64,000 nucleotides of DNA, taken from the NCBI GenBank assembly GCA_965243285.1, contig OZ251537.1, positions 248,001 to 312,000 of the forward strand, written 5' to 3'. Source of the DNA: JAHRAW01 sp965243285 (GTDB taxonomy: Bacteria > Pseudomonadota > Gammaproteobacteria > Arenicellales > Poriferihabitantaceae). The notes beneath the pieces were generated by a model. The model saw only the letters and a program-made list of their open reading frames with translations, ran no database searches and had not been told where the DNA came from. Positions 7,806 through 16,665 of this stretch are shown one piece after another (within the stretch, counting starts at the first letter, position 1; each line of letters begins with the position of its first letter). The position numbers and the translations under genes were made by a program.

Positions 7806-9857
7806 CTATGTCCGGGCGCTTTCATGCACGCCCAATTCTTGCATCTCATCCCCCAGCACCTCGGCCGCTTGCAGAATGTTGATGGCCGGGGCTAGTTGCT
7901 CGACGTAATGTCGCCAGCGTTCTCGCGAGGTGGTGTATATGCCCTGGCGCACTTGCCAGATGCTGGCGGTGCGCACCGCCGTGGCGGATTTTTTCATATC
8001 CATGCAGGCCTCGTCCCACGGCAGTTTCACGGCGGCGATGAGGCGGCGGGTTTCGCGCTCGAGGTCGCCCACCAACACCTCGTATTGAATGGTGTGGATT
8101 TCATCGCCGAACACCTGCCGCCAGTGGCGCATCAGGCGCCAGTAGCGCACATAATATTGCGCCAACACCTCGAGATCGTAGACAAAACTGACATCCGATG
8201 CATACATCTGAAAGTAATTCGAGACGATGACATCGAGCGGATGGCGGTGGCAATGCACGATGGCGGCAGCCGGAAACATCGCCTTAATCAGCCACAAGTG
8301 GACGAAATTGAACGGCATTTTGTCGGTGAAAAAGGGCGTTTTCAGGTCGTGCAAGCGCGCCACCCAAGATAAATAATGGCGGCTTTCCTTGGCCAAGGCG
8401 GCGCTATCGATGCGCAGAAAATCACGCGGGTAGACGCGCATGGGGGTGGCGCGTTTTTCCAGGCGGGCGATGGCTTTTTCGATGCACGGCAGTTCGCCGC
8501 AACCGCTCACCGCGCCGTGGCGGGATAAAATCTGCTCCACCAAAGTGGTGCCGCTGCGCGGCATGCCGAGCACGAATATCGGGCACGGCTCGGCGGCGGT
8601 TTCGCTAAACCGCTGCGGCGGCGCGGTGAACACCTCGGGCACGGCGTCGATGTGGGCGAAATAGCGATCGAAATCGAGGGTGGATTCGGCGAATTTCAGG
8701 CGATTGCCGATAGCGTAGGTGGCGTACGCGCGGTCGTAGTCGCCCACATCGTCGTACACCTTGCCCAGCGCGAAGGCCATTTTGGCGCGCTGGAAGTCGT
8801 CATCGATGCCGGCTTGCCACATTTCCTCGATGACGGCGGCGTCCGCATCGTCCATAGAGGTGAATTTTTTCATCGCCACCAGGTTGCGATGGGCTTCGGC
8901 GTACTGCGGGTTGATTTTCAAAGCGGCGCGATAACAACGCTCGGCGGCGGCTTTTTCGCCGGTGGCGGCATGCGCCAGGCCGCGGTTGTTATGGTATTCG
9001 GCGCAGTCGGCGGCCAGGGCGATGGCGCGGTCATAACAATCAGCGGCGTGGGCGATGCTGTCTAATTGAAAATAGGCGCTGCCAAGGGAATTCCAAACCC
9101 GCGCGTGCTTGGGGTCTTTATCCAACAACTTGCGGGCGATGTCGATGACGGCGAAATAATCTTTGCTCATCTCGCCCAACGACATATCCAGCAACAGCAC
9201 CTCTTCATCCTCGGCGAAATCCGCCAACTCGCGCACCATTTTCGCGGTTTCACCGAAGCGCTTGAGTTGCAGCAGAATTTCCCCCACCAATAGGCGATGG
9301 CGCTTAGCGGCATTGGGGTCGGCGGACGCGGCTTCCAGCAGCGGCTCGGCGGTGTGCAAGGCGTCTTCGGTGGCACCGGTTTGCAGCAGGGAATTAGCCA
9401 AATTGTGGCGCGCATCGGCATCCCCTGGGGCGGCGCCTAAGGCGGCGCGAAAATTATCGATGGCGGCGGCGTGGTCGTGGTTTTCAGCGCGCAAAGTGCC
9501 AGCCAAATTCAACGCTCGCGGGTGTTGCGGCGCGCGGCCTAAGGCGGATTCGGCGCATCGCATAGCTTGTTGCGAATCGCCTAATGCTTTTTGCGCCAGG
9601 CCGAGGTTTACCATGGCATCCACATTGCCGGGGTCTAAATTCAGCGCCTTTTGATAGGCTTTTTCGGCCCCGGCCGGGCGGCCGCCATGCTGGCGCGCCA
9701 GGCCTAAGTTGTACCAAGCCACCGCGCTATCGGGAATCGCCCGCACCAGTTTTTCGAACCCGCGGGCGGCCGATACGGCATCACCGCGATGCAGTTTTGC
9801 CACCGCATCGGCGAACAGCGCTTTGATTTTTTCAGCCGACGGCTGGGAGCGAGTCAC
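7806..9857 (-). CDS. TPR-repeat sulfotransferase
   Basis: A 683-residue protein from a GTG start. The first half is a run of tetratricopeptide repeats (AWYNLGLARQHGGRPAGAEK, NVDAMVNLGLAQKALGD and similar, about residues 1-330). The second half is a sulfotransferase domain with the PAPS 5'-phosphosulfate loop PIFVLGMPRSGTTLVEQIL at about residue 410. The 3'-phosphate region, HCHRHPLDVIVSNYFQMY, follows further on. The family moves a sulfate group from PAPS to a sugar or protein. The nearby glycosyltransferases make a surface glycan a reasonable substrate, but this is inference. No signal peptide or membrane helix is seen. Confidence 0.9.
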   Translation of the reverse strand: MTRSQPSAEKIKALFADAVAKLHRGDAVSAARGFEKLVRAIPDSAVAWYNLGLARQHGGRPAGAEKAYQKALNLDPGNVDAMVNLGLAQKALGDSQQAMRCAESALGRAPQHPRALNLAGTLRAENHDHAAAIDNFRAALGAAPGDADARHNLANSLLQTGATEDALHTAEPLLEAASADPNAAKRHRLLVGEILLQLKRFGETAKMVRELADFAEDEEVLLLDMSLGEMSKDYFAVIDIARKLLDKDPKHARVWNSLGSAYFQLDSIAHAADCYDRAIALAADCAEYHNNRGLAHAATGEKAAAERCYRAALKINPQYAEAHRNLVAMKKFTSMDDADAAVIEEMWQAGIDDDFQRAKMAFALGKVYDDVGDYDRAYATYAIGNRLKFAESTLDFDRYFAHIDAVPEVFTAPPQRFSETAAEPCPIFVLGMPRSGTTLVEQILSRHGAVSGCGELPCIEKAIARLEKRATPMRVYPRDFLRIDSAALAKESRHYLSWVARLHDLKTPFFTDKMPFNFVHLWLIKAMFPAAAIVHCHRHPLDVIVSNYFQMYASDVSFVYDLEVLAQYYVRYWRLMRHWRQVFGDEIHTIQYEVLVGDLERETRRLIAAVKLPWDEACMDMKKSATAVRTASIWQVRQGIYTTSRERWRHYVEQLAPAINILQAAEVLGDEMQELGVHESART

Positions 9858-10028
9858 GGGCGTTTTGCGAGCGGAAGTTGAGCCAAAGTTTAAGCCAGCG
9901 TTATGCCAAAATCGAGCAAAAATCGGGCGCGGATTTTAGCAGACATCGACGCTTATAAAAATTGGGATTTATATACCTAAATCTGCACGGTGGGTTTGAT
10001 TTTGGCTTTGGCTTTTGGGCTTTGGCTT

Positions 10029-10090
10029 ACTCCCCGCTGGGCGGGGAGTCAAAACTGACGGCTTCACCGTCAGTTTTGGTGGGGAGGGTT
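10029..10090 (+). repeat. Double-hairpin element, copy 1
   Basis: Hairpin 1 at 10029-10049 has stem ACTCCCCGC / GCGGGGAGT. Hairpin 2 at 10051-10077 has stem AAAACTGACGG / CCGTCAGTTTT with loop CTTCA. GGTGGGGAGGG follows. This is one of the family described in the findings. Confidence 0.85.
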
Positions 10091-10183
10091 GCTTTGCTTT
10101 TGATGTTGCTTTTGCTTTGGCTTTTGACTTTGGCTTTTGATGTTGGGCTTTGACTTTGGCTGTGGCTTTGGCTTTTAGTATTC

Positions 10184-10232
10184 ACTCCCCCTTAGCCTTT
10201 TCTTTTTGGAGGGGGAGTCAAAACTGGTGGGG
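10184..10232 (+). repeat. Double-hairpin element, truncated copy
   Basis: Hairpin 1 (ACTCCCCC at 10184, GGGGGAGT ending at 10218) is intact. Hairpin 2 is reduced to AAAACTGG running straight into TGGGGGGGATTGC, so its second arm has been deleted. Confidence 0.7.
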
Positions 10233-10394
10233 GGGATTGCTTTGATATTGATATTGATGTTGATATTGATGTTATGTCCATTAACTCTCTTTTGTGGCTG
10301 ATAGGGTGAAAAATTTAAAGACAAAAACGAAAAAACGAAAATCGAAATCAAAAATTCTAAGTAAAACCTAATATTAAAGATATGGGAATTATAT

Positions 10395-10485
10395 GGTTGT
10401 TGCCCCAACAAAAAAACCGCTTGCATTATCCCAAAAACCCCATAAAAACCCTAACCTAAGCATACTTCACGCAACGCTATAAAAA
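10395..10485 (-). mobile_element. MITE fragment (one end missing)
   Basis: In reverse complement this matches the complete 130-bp element at 29444-29573 over about 90 bp, including TTAGGGTTTTTATGGG, TAATGCAAGCGGTTTTT and the terminal TTGGGGCAACA. The outer end with TTGTTGCCCCAA is present at 10395-10410; the other inverted end is lost where it joins the adhesin remnant. The stop codon of that remnant (10477-10479) lies in the MITE sequence. Confidence 0.75.
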
Positions 10486-11147
10486 TAGATACTGCTCAGC
10501 GCGGTCGCCGCCATCGAACAGACTGTCCGTCACTTCCACCGTGAAGGTTTGCCTGGCCACCTCGTCGCGGTTTTTGCGGGCGATGTAGGCGACGGTGACC
10601 GCTGCACTGGTGGAACTCGGCGTGCCGCTTAATGTGTTGCCGGTGAGGGTCAGCCAGCCCGGGTTGCCGGACAAGGAATAGGTCAATCCGGCGATGCCGG
10701 TGGCCGTCGGCAAAGTTTCATTCACCGCTCTATTTACCGAGAAAGTGAAGCGGGCGATGACGGGGATTACCGCTTGCACCACCGTCACCGTGAACGCTTG
10801 GCGGATAACTTCGCTGCCGTCGCTATCGCGGGCGGTGTAGGTGAGGGTGACCGTGCCGGCGGTTGCCGTGCCACTCAATACGCCGTTGGCGTAGCGCAAA
10901 CCCACCGAACTCGCATCGCCTTCCAAAGCGTAGGTCGCGCCGCTGACAGGAGTGCTACCATCTACAACTAACGGCAGAGTCAGTGGTCGAATATCGTCGT
11001 CGACTATAAAATGCTGGTCGGTGATGTTTTGCGCGAACTTGTGGGGGTTATCATCCACTTCTATCGACAATCGACTAGATAGCACTGTGTTAGGGGCAAC
11101 AGAAAGCGTGGCGGTGTAGATGAAGGCGGTATCCGAATCAAAGACTA
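10477..11147 (-). pseudogene. Remnant of an Ig-repeat surface protein
   Basis: A reading frame of about 220 codons with no proper start: upstream it runs to a TAG at 11146-11148 next to the IS element. It holds two Ig-like repeats of the putative-Ig type (LRYANGVLSGTATAGTVTLTY; LTLTGNTLSGTPSSTSAAVTV), very similar in style to the autotransporters at 54441 and 60484. The C-terminus ends abruptly in MITE sequence (EQYLFL then stop), and no beta-barrel follows. The gene has therefore lost its signal peptide and N-terminus on the IS side and its barrel on the MITE side. A GTG at 11085 could still start a short product, but no function is expected. Confidence 0.8.
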
Positions 11148-11168
11148 GTTGACATCATCGGTGCGCCG

Positions 11169-11975
11169 GTTATGTATAAGTCCATACACATGGGGAACTT
11201 TACTGCACGAGGAGCACCATGCAAATCCACCATATCGGATACCAAGTAAAAGGCTTCTATCGCGCCGCGGCTTTAGCCACGCGGTGGAATATGACTACCG
11301 AGCAAACCACACAACGCCTGAAAATCCTCAATTTCTTCGACGCGCACGGCGCAGCCGCTACCTGCGATGCGTTCGACCTCAGCACCCGCACGCTGCACCG
11401 ATGGCGGCGCGCGCTTCGTATCGCCAGCGGCAACATCGCCGCGCTCGCCAGCCGCTCCCGAGCACCCAAAAAACGCCGCCAATCCAACCGCCAGCACTCG
11501 TTGCCGAACTCAAATCACTGCGCAAACGCCGCTACATCTTTACCTTCATCGACCCCAACAGCCGCGCACGCATCGCCACCACACCATCTAGCAAACAAGC
11601 CGCCATCGCACTCAACTCACTATGCGAAATACTGCCAAAACCACCACCATTCATCCTCTCCGATAACGGCTCCGAATTCCTCGGCGCATTCCAAAAACAA
11701 CTCGAAAAACGCAGCATAAAACAGCGGTGGACATACCCACGATCACCCAAAATGAACCCACCCGCCGAACGCTTCAACCGCACCATCCAAGAACAATTCA
11801 TCGACTACCACGAAGACCTACTCTTCACCGACCTACCCAAAATTAACCAACAACTAAAACACTGGCTACACGACTACAACAACATCCTCCCACACCTCAG
11901 CCTCAACCTACAAACCCCAGTACAATACCTATCACAACAACTAAATTAGTGACATATGTATTGGACCTATACAAC
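11169..11975 (+). mobile_element. Deleted IS481-like insertion sequence
   Basis: The ends carry imperfect inverted repeats: TTATGTATAAGTCCATACAC on the left, and on the right a segment whose reverse complement reads GTTGTATAGGTCCAATACAT. The element is about 0.8 kb, shorter than the roughly 1.1 kb expected for the family, and its transposase is broken. It separates an adhesin remnant from infA. No clear target duplication was found by eye. Confidence 0.7.
11219..11949 (+). pseudogene. IS481-family transposase, frameshifted and internally deleted
   Basis: The N-terminal helix-turn-helix (FDLSTRTLHRWRRAL) is in one frame from the ATG at 11219. The C-terminal integrase core (FILSDNGSEFLGAF, PPAERFNRTIQEQFIDYHED, HLSLNLQTPVQYL) is in the -1 frame. 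The change occurs at or near an A6 run at 11468-11473. Just after, ELKSLR joins directly to RRYIFTFIDP, so the stretch with the first catalytic Asp of the DDE triad is missing; the second Asp (SDNGSEF) and the Glu (ERFNRT) remain. The A6 run could allow ribosomal slippage, but the missing catalytic residue makes an active enzyme unlikely. Confidence 0.85.
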
Positions 11976-11978
11976 CGC

Positions 11979-12007
11979 TTGCAACCGGCGGCGATGTTGG
12001 GTATAGT
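11979..12007 (+). promoter_or_regulatory. Likely sigma-70 promoter of infA
   Basis: TTGCAA at 11979-11984 and TATAGT at 12002-12007 are separated by exactly 17 bp. The -10 box matches the consensus at five of six positions and the -35 box at four. The start of infA lies 38 bp downstream. The promoter abuts the right end of the IS element, so the insertion spared it or reset it. Confidence 0.65.
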
Positions 12008-12044
12008 CCGCCGCCCATTATTTACGCCCGCGCTGGTTAGGAGT

Positions 12045-12263
12045 ATGGCTAAAGAAGACAGCATCGAGATGGAAGGCACGATTACCGAGACCTTGCCGAA
12101 CACCAAATTCCGCGTCGAGTTGGAAAATGGTCACAACATCATCGCCCACATCTCCGGCAAAATGCGCAAGCACTACATTCGCATCCTGCGTGGCGACAAA
12201 GTCACTGTACAGTTGACTCCCTATGATTTATCCAAAGGGCGGATAACTTTTCGGGCACGCTGA
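12045..12263 (+). CDS. infA: Translation initiation factor IF-1
   Basis: The 72-residue product starting MAKEDSIEMEGTITETLP is a standard S1-type OB-fold IF-1. It binds the 30S A site and helps IF-2 and IF-3 set up initiation. The start is fixed by homology and by AGGAG at 12039-12043, although the spacing to the ATG (one base) is unusually short. The frame continues upstream into the IS end, but those codons are not part of IF-1. It is monocistronic here, with a decayed IS upstream and a toxin-antitoxin pair downstream. Confidence 0.95.
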   Translation: MAKEDSIEMEGTITETLPNTKFRVELENGHNIIAHISGKMRKHYIRILRGDKVTVQLTPYDLSKGRITFRAR

Positions 12264-12336
12264 AGGTTTGTATGGTGGATTTGGGGTGAAAATACTGCGG
12301 TGGCGCATGTCAATCTAACGTATGGGGATATCGACC

Positions 12337-12543
12337 ATGACTACACTCACTGAAAAATCTTGCGGGCAGCGCTACACCACCGAAACTGGTCAAACCGTCT
12401 CGGCGCAAACTGCCGGCCACCCCGCCGCCGGCGTGGCTGAGGAAAGTCTTGCGCGTGACGAAATCAGCCCAGAATCCGCTCGAATCATCGAGGAAATCAG
12501 CATCAAACACAGCAAACTGTTAAGAAACCTTGCCAATAGATGA
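12337..12543 (+). CDS. Putative antitoxin of a Doc-type module
   Basis: A 68-residue protein (MTTLTEKSCGQRYTTETG...) ending in IIEEISIKHSKLLRNLANR, a helical tail like that of small antitoxins paired with Fic/Doc toxins. GGGGA at 12324-12328 lies eight bases before the ATG at 12337 and favours this start over the ATG at 12322. The gene overlaps the Doc reading frame by ATGA, the usual toxin-antitoxin arrangement. The assignment rests on position and general features; no defined domain is recognised. Confidence 0.6.
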   Translation: MTTLTEKSCGQRYTTETGQTVSAQTAGHPAAGVAEESLARDEISPESARIIEEISIKHSKLLRNLANR

Positions 12544-12932
12544 AGGAACATTACCGCGTCACATTCGCGGATGCTGAAAGAGCGCATGAAACTGCCCTCA
12601 CCCATGGTGGCTTTCCTGGTGTGGTCAACCGAAACTCGATTGAATCCGCAATCGGCCGGCCCTAGTGCGGCTATTATGATGAGATTTGGGAAAAGGCGGC
12701 GGCGTTGCTTGAATCCGTCTGCAAAAATCACGGTTTTGCAGACGGCAACAAGCGCACCGCGACCATACTTCTTAAACTAATGCTGGAGAGAAGTGGGTAT
12801 GACATGGCACCCATAAATGACGAGATTCTCGATGATGCAACTGAGAGTTTTGTAGTATCCGTTGCAAATGGTGAAATGGACATGGAGCAAATTCAAGCTT
12901 GGATTAAAAGCAGAATCGTAGCGAAAGTATAA
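12540..12932 (+). pseudogene. doc: Doc/Fic-family toxin with in-frame amber codon
   Basis: The frame from ATG 12540 gives about 130 codons in all, the usual Doc length. The Fic motif is present as HGFADGNKRTATIL (canonical HxFxDGNKRT), preceded by EIWEKAAALLESVCKN. Codon 42 (12663-12665) is TAG, in the segment IGRP*CGYYDEI where the family normally has RPY. A single base change from TAT or TAC explains it. Doc proteins phosphorylate EF-Tu and stop translation, so loss of the toxin with retention of the antitoxin is a plausible outcome. Re-initiation at a downstream TTG (12705) would give only the C-terminal half with the motif. Confidence 0.8.
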
Positions 12933-13009
12933 AGGGCTGGCGAATTTCACCCAGTCAGACGCATGGTTTTCGGCAGCGTTGTTGCGGCGGCGGCGATGGA
13001 TTCCGTGCC

Positions 13010-13930
13010 TCACGCCTTATAAAATTGTTTCAGGCGCCAGTCCACGGTGATGCGCGCCACTGCCCAGCCTAAGGCCGCCGCCGCCGCCGTGATGGTGGCG
13101 GTCGATGCTATATCGAGGCCGTCGATTCTGAAATCGCTGCCGTATAGCGCCGCCAAGGTTGCGGTCGGTTTGCCCAGTAGCCATAAGCCGAAGTTGCCGA
13201 TGGCGCAGGCGAGTAGCGCGCCGAAGCCGCCCTGCAACACCCCGAAATAGAGGAACGGGCGGCGAATGAAGGCGCGGCTGCCGCCGACTTGGTCGATGAT
13301 TTCGATTTCGCGAAAACGGCTGGCGATGCCTAAGCGCACCGTATTGCTGATGATTAAAATCACCCCGAGCATCATCAGCGCCGCCAACACGGTGACGCCG
13401 CGCTGGAACAACGCCAAAATGGCCGCCAGGCGGCGCAGCCACTGCTGGTCGAAAATCGCCCCGTCCACCTCATCGCGCGCCGCCAGCTGGGCCGCCAATA
13501 CTTCCATTTTCTCGATGTCATCGGTGGCGGCGGGATACACCACCAGCAGCGGCGGCAGCGGATTTTCCGGCAAATTATCCAGCGCATCGCCAAACCCGGA
13601 GAGGCGCGTAAATTCGTCTATGGCGGCGCTCGGCGAGATATATTCGATGTCGTCGATGGCCGGAATTCGCAGCAGTTCGCGGCCAAAATCGATGGCTTGC
13701 TGGTCGGCCGCGGCGCCGTCGGCATCGGTCGCCAAAAACAACGATATGCGCGGGCGGTCATGCAACTGCTGGGCGGCGGCGGCGAGGTTATCCACCAATT
13801 TATGCAACATCAGCGGCAAGGCCATGGCGATGCCGAGCATACCGAGCGTGGCTAACATGGGCAGCGGCGTTTTCCACATTCTGCCGAGGGTGTCGAATAA
13901 CACCTGCAGGTGCCGCAAAAGATGCGTCAT
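13010..13930 (-). CDS. ftsX: Cell-division protein FtsX
   Basis: A 306-residue integral membrane protein, the permease-like partner of FtsE. There is one N-terminal membrane segment (MLATLGMLGIAMALPLML), a periplasmic domain of about 130 residues, and three further segments in the C-terminal FtsX/MacB-type domain. FtsEX transmits ATP hydrolysis across the membrane to activate septal murein hydrolases. The ATG overlaps the ftsE stop by four bases, so the two are translationally coupled in the usual order ftsY-ftsE-ftsX. Confidence 0.92.
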   Translation of the reverse strand: MTHLLRHLQVLFDTLGRMWKTPLPMLATLGMLGIAMALPLMLHKLVDNLAAAAQQLHDRPRISLFLATDADGAAADQQAIDFGRELLRIPAIDDIEYISPSAAIDEFTRLSGFGDALDNLPENPLPPLLVVYPAATDDIEKMEVLAAQLAARDEVDGAIFDQQWLRRLAAILALFQRGVTVLAALMMLGVILIISNTVRLGIASRFREIEIIDQVGGSRAFIRRPFLYFGVLQGGFGALLACAIGNFGLWLLGKPTATLAALYGSDFRIDGLDIASTATITAAAAALGWAVARITVDWRLKQFYKA

Positions 13931-14637
13931 CGGCTGGCTGGGGGTATGTCGTCGCCGTCGGCGGTGGATTCGGCGTGAAAATCATCGCCAATCAGCCGCC
14001 CGTCTTTAAGCGCGAGCACGGCGGCGTGGTGGTCAGCGAGGTGGCGAGAGTCGTGGGTGGCGATGACCACCGTCACATCCACCTGGTTGAACAAGAAAAA
14101 CAATTTCATAATTTCATCGCCCAGCGCCGGGTCTAAATTGCCGGTCGGTTCGTCGGCCAACAAAATGCGCGGCCGGGCGACCACGGCGCGGGCGATGCCG
14201 ACGCGTTGCTGCTCGCCACCCGAGAGCATGATCGGATAACTGCCGGCCTTAGATAGCAGCCCGACCTTATCTAAGGCGGCGCGCACGCGGCGGCCGGTTT
14301 CGCCGTGGTCGGTGCCGGCGACCACCAGCGGCAGCGCCACATTGTCTTCCACGCTGCGGTCATAGAGTAGTTTGTGCTCTTGAAAAACGCAGCCGATGGC
14401 GCGTCGATGGCGGGCAATTAGGCCGCTGCGCAATTTCGCCAGGTTGCGATCATCCACCACCACTTGCCCGCGGGTGGCGAGCTCGGCGCGCATGATTAAT
14501 TTCAACAAGGTGGATTTGCCGGCGCCGGAGTGTCCGGTCAAAAATGTCATCGACCCCGGCGGCAGATGAAAGGACACATCTTTGAGGGCCGCAAAGCCGT
14601 TCGGGTAGCGCTTGAAAACCCGGCTGAAGCGAATCAT
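13927..14637 (-). CDS. ftsE: Cell-division ATP-binding protein FtsE
   Basis: A 236-residue ABC ATPase with Walker A GHSGAGKST (about residues 35-43), signature LSGGEQQRVGIAR, Walker B ILLADEPTGNLD and an H-loop His in VVIATHDSRHL. It works with FtsX at the division site. The last 20 residues (ESTADGDDIPPASR) are a short extra tail. It lies 36 bp downstream of ftsY. Confidence 0.95.
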   Translation of the reverse strand: MIRFSRVFKRYPNGFAALKDVSFHLPPGSMTFLTGHSGAGKSTLLKLIMRAELATRGQVVVDDRNLAKLRSGLIARHRRAIGCVFQEHKLLYDRSVEDNVALPLVVAGTDHGETGRRVRAALDKVGLLSKAGSYPIMLSGGEQQRVGIARAVVARPRILLADEPTGNLDPALGDEIMKLFFLFNQVDVTVVIATHDSRHLADHHAAVLALKDGRLIGDDFHAESTADGDDIPPASR

Positions 14638-14673
14638 TGACGCAATCGCTCAAATCTCATCGGCGATAATCGC

Positions 14674-15741
14674 TCAACTATCGCCCGCCGACGGCACTAA
14701 GGCGGCGGCAAATTCGGCGGCGCAAAAGGGCCGCAAATCGGCCGCCGATTCGCCGACGCCGACATAGCGAATCGGCAGCCCAAAACGCTCCGCCAACGCC
14801 AGCGCCACGCCGCCGCGGGCGGTGCCATCCAGTTTACTTAGGCACAAGCCACCCAACCCCACGGCGCGGTGAAAATGATCGACTTGGGAGAGGGCGTTGT
14901 AGCCGGTGGTGGCATCCACGGTCAGTAGAATGTCATGCGGCGGCGGCGATTTATCCGCCGGACTGACTTGGGTATGGGGTTTATCCGCCAGGCTGACTTG
15001 GGCGCTACCTTGGGCATGGGTTTGGGCATAAGCATGCGCCAATACGCGTTTGATTTTTGCCAACTGCGCCATCAAATCGGCATCGGTGTGCTGGCGGCCG
15101 GCGGTATCGACCAGCAACACCTCCATGCCGCGAGCGCCGGCTGCATGGTAGGCGTCATGCGCCACCGCCGCCGCGTCGGCGCCGTGGGATTGGGCCATCA
15201 CCGGCACCTCCAGGCGTCGCCCCCAATCCTGTAATTGCTCGATGGCGGCGGCGCGGAAGGTATCGCAGGCCGCTAACATGACCGCCCGCCCCTCACCCTG
15301 CAGGCGCGCCGCGATTTTCGCCGCCGTGGTGGTCTTGCCGACGCCGTTGACCCCCACCATCAGCACCACAAACGGCGCCGCCGAGGCCGCCCCGGGCGCT
15401 GGCGATGCGGCCCCGGGCGCCGGCGACGAGGTCGCCCATATCGGTGCGCCCTGCTCGCATGGCGCCAACATCTCGGCCACCACGGCGCGCAATGCATCGC
15501 GCAACCCCGGCTGGTCGGCGCCGCCGCCGGCGACCTGGCGCAGGCGCTTTATAATGCGCGCGCTGGCTTCGACGCCGACATCGGCCAATAACAATTGGTC
15601 GTGTAATTCATCAAAACGCGCCGCGCTGCCAGCGCCGCCGAAAAACCCGAGCAAGCCGTTTTCCCACTGCGCGCGGGTGTGCGCTAAACGGGCAAACAAA
15701 CCATTTTTGCCAAACGAGGCATGGGGGGGCGAGGCTGTCAT
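14674..15741 (-). CDS. ftsY: Signal recognition particle receptor FtsY
   Basis: From the ATG at 15741 the product has 355 residues. The NG domain is complete: G1 MVGVNGVGKTTTAAKIA, G2/G3 CDTFRAAAIEQLQDW and LVDTAGRQHTDADL, G4 SKLDGTARGG. FtsY docks SRP-ribosome complexes at the membrane. Two low-complexity stretches are unusual: SPAPGAASPAPGAASAAP just before the G1 strand, and QTHAQGSAQVSLADKPHTQ followed by more of the same before the G4 region. The long acidic A domain of E. coli FtsY is missing, as in many species. Confidence 0.93.
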   Translation of the reverse strand: MTASPPHASFGKNGLFARLAHTRAQWENGLLGFFGGAGSAARFDELHDQLLLADVGVEASARIIKRLRQVAGGGADQPGLRDALRAVVAEMLAPCEQGAPIWATSSPAPGAASPAPGAASAAPFVVLMVGVNGVGKTTTAAKIAARLQGEGRAVMLAACDTFRAAAIEQLQDWGRRLEVPVMAQSHGADAAAVAHDAYHAAGARGMEVLLVDTAGRQHTDADLMAQLAKIKRVLAHAYAQTHAQGSAQVSLADKPHTQVSPADKSPPPHDILLTVDATTGYNALSQVDHFHRAVGLGGLCLSKLDGTARGGVALALAERFGLPIRYVGVGESAADLRPFCAAEFAAALVPSAGDS

Positions 15742-16022
15742 GGTCGGGCGGGCTTGATGGGTGCGGCGCAATCTCACCGCGAGCGGCCAGGCGTATAGTA
15801 GCAGGGGAAAGCGGCGGTCGATGGCGCCGGGCCGCTATCGACCGATGCGGTGGGCGACACATGATGCTGCTGACTGATTTATCGCTTGCTCAACCTTGCC
15901 TCGATTTATTCCATGGCCGGCGGCGCCGCCAGCGCCGATGGTCATCGTGGAGGCTAAATCTTCAAGCCGCCGAGACCGCATTGGCGGCGACCGGATGGCG
16001 AGACATCAACCCGGCAAACCCC

Positions 16023-16643
16023 ATGACCGCATCCGCAAAACCGCGCCGCCTCAGAATTATCGGCGGTCGCTGGAAAAGCCGCCGCCTGCAGGTGGCGACG
16101 GCGCCGGATTTGCGGCCGTCGCCGGATGCGGTGCGCGAGACATTGTTCAATTGGCTTAGCCCTCGCTTGGCGCGCCAATCTTGCCTCGATTTATTCGCCG
16201 GCAGCGGCGCCTTCGGCTTCGAGGCGGCGTCGCGCGGCGCGGCGCGGGTGGTGATGGTGGAATCGAACCGCCAGGCCGTCGCGATGCTGCGCGCCAACCG
16301 CGATGCGTTGTACGATGAAATCGACCATGCCGAGGCCGCCGCCGCGCCGCTGGTCGAGATTTTTTCGGCGCGCGCGGAATGTTTTTTACAACGCCCAGGC
16401 AAACTGGGCCGCCCGGGCGGCGGCTTCGATGTGGTGTTTCTAGACCCGCCGTTCGCCAGCGCGCTGCTCGAAGCCACCTGCGCGCAGTTGCAAAATCGGG
16501 GCTTTTTGAACGCCGACGCGGTGGTGTATATCGAATCGCCGAGCGCCGAGCGCCCGCTGCCCATTCCATCGAGTTGGCATATCATCCGCGAAAAAAAATG
16601 CGGCATGGTGCGCTCAACCCTGCTAAAAACCATGCCCGCCTGA
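16023..16643 (+). CDS. rsmD: 16S rRNA (guanine(966)-N2)-methyltransferase
   Basis: The 206-residue product from ATG 16023 starts at RRLRIIGGRWKSRRL, the conserved RsmD N-terminus; the frame continues upstream to 15861 but without homology. Motif I for S-adenosylmethionine is LDLFAGSGAFGFEAASRGA. The catalytic motif is FLDPPFAS (NPPY type). It methylates G966 in helix 31 of 16S rRNA. It is followed after 22 bp by coaD, the usual Gammaproteobacterial neighbour. Confidence 0.92.
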   Translation: MTASAKPRRLRIIGGRWKSRRLQVATAPDLRPSPDAVRETLFNWLSPRLARQSCLDLFAGSGAFGFEAASRGAARVVMVESNRQAVAMLRANRDALYDEIDHAEAAAAPLVEIFSARAECFLQRPGKLGRPGGGFDVVFLDPPFASALLEATCAQLQNRGFLNADAVVYIESPSAERPLPIPSSWHIIREKKCGMVRSTLLKTMPA

Positions 16644-16665
16644 TCCCCTCGCCAGCCGTCCCCCC

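Larger units (their letters stand above)
9858..10394. repeat. Low-complexity GCTTTTGG spacer with short dispersed motif
   Basis: No credible gene. The TTATATACC motif is at 9969-9999. From about 9990 to 10170 the DNA is a run of GGCTTTTG/GCTTTGG variants interrupted by a double hairpin, then TTGATATTGATGTTGA repeats at about 10230-10275. The section at 10280-10380 is AT-rich with no clear structure. This spacer separates the sulfotransferase start from a decayed adhesin gene. Confidence 0.8.

Noticed and set aside
11219..11949. Programmed -1 frameshift giving an active IS481 transposase
   Set aside because: The A6 run is suggestive, but the segment with the first DDE Asp is deleted and the element is about 0.3 kb short.
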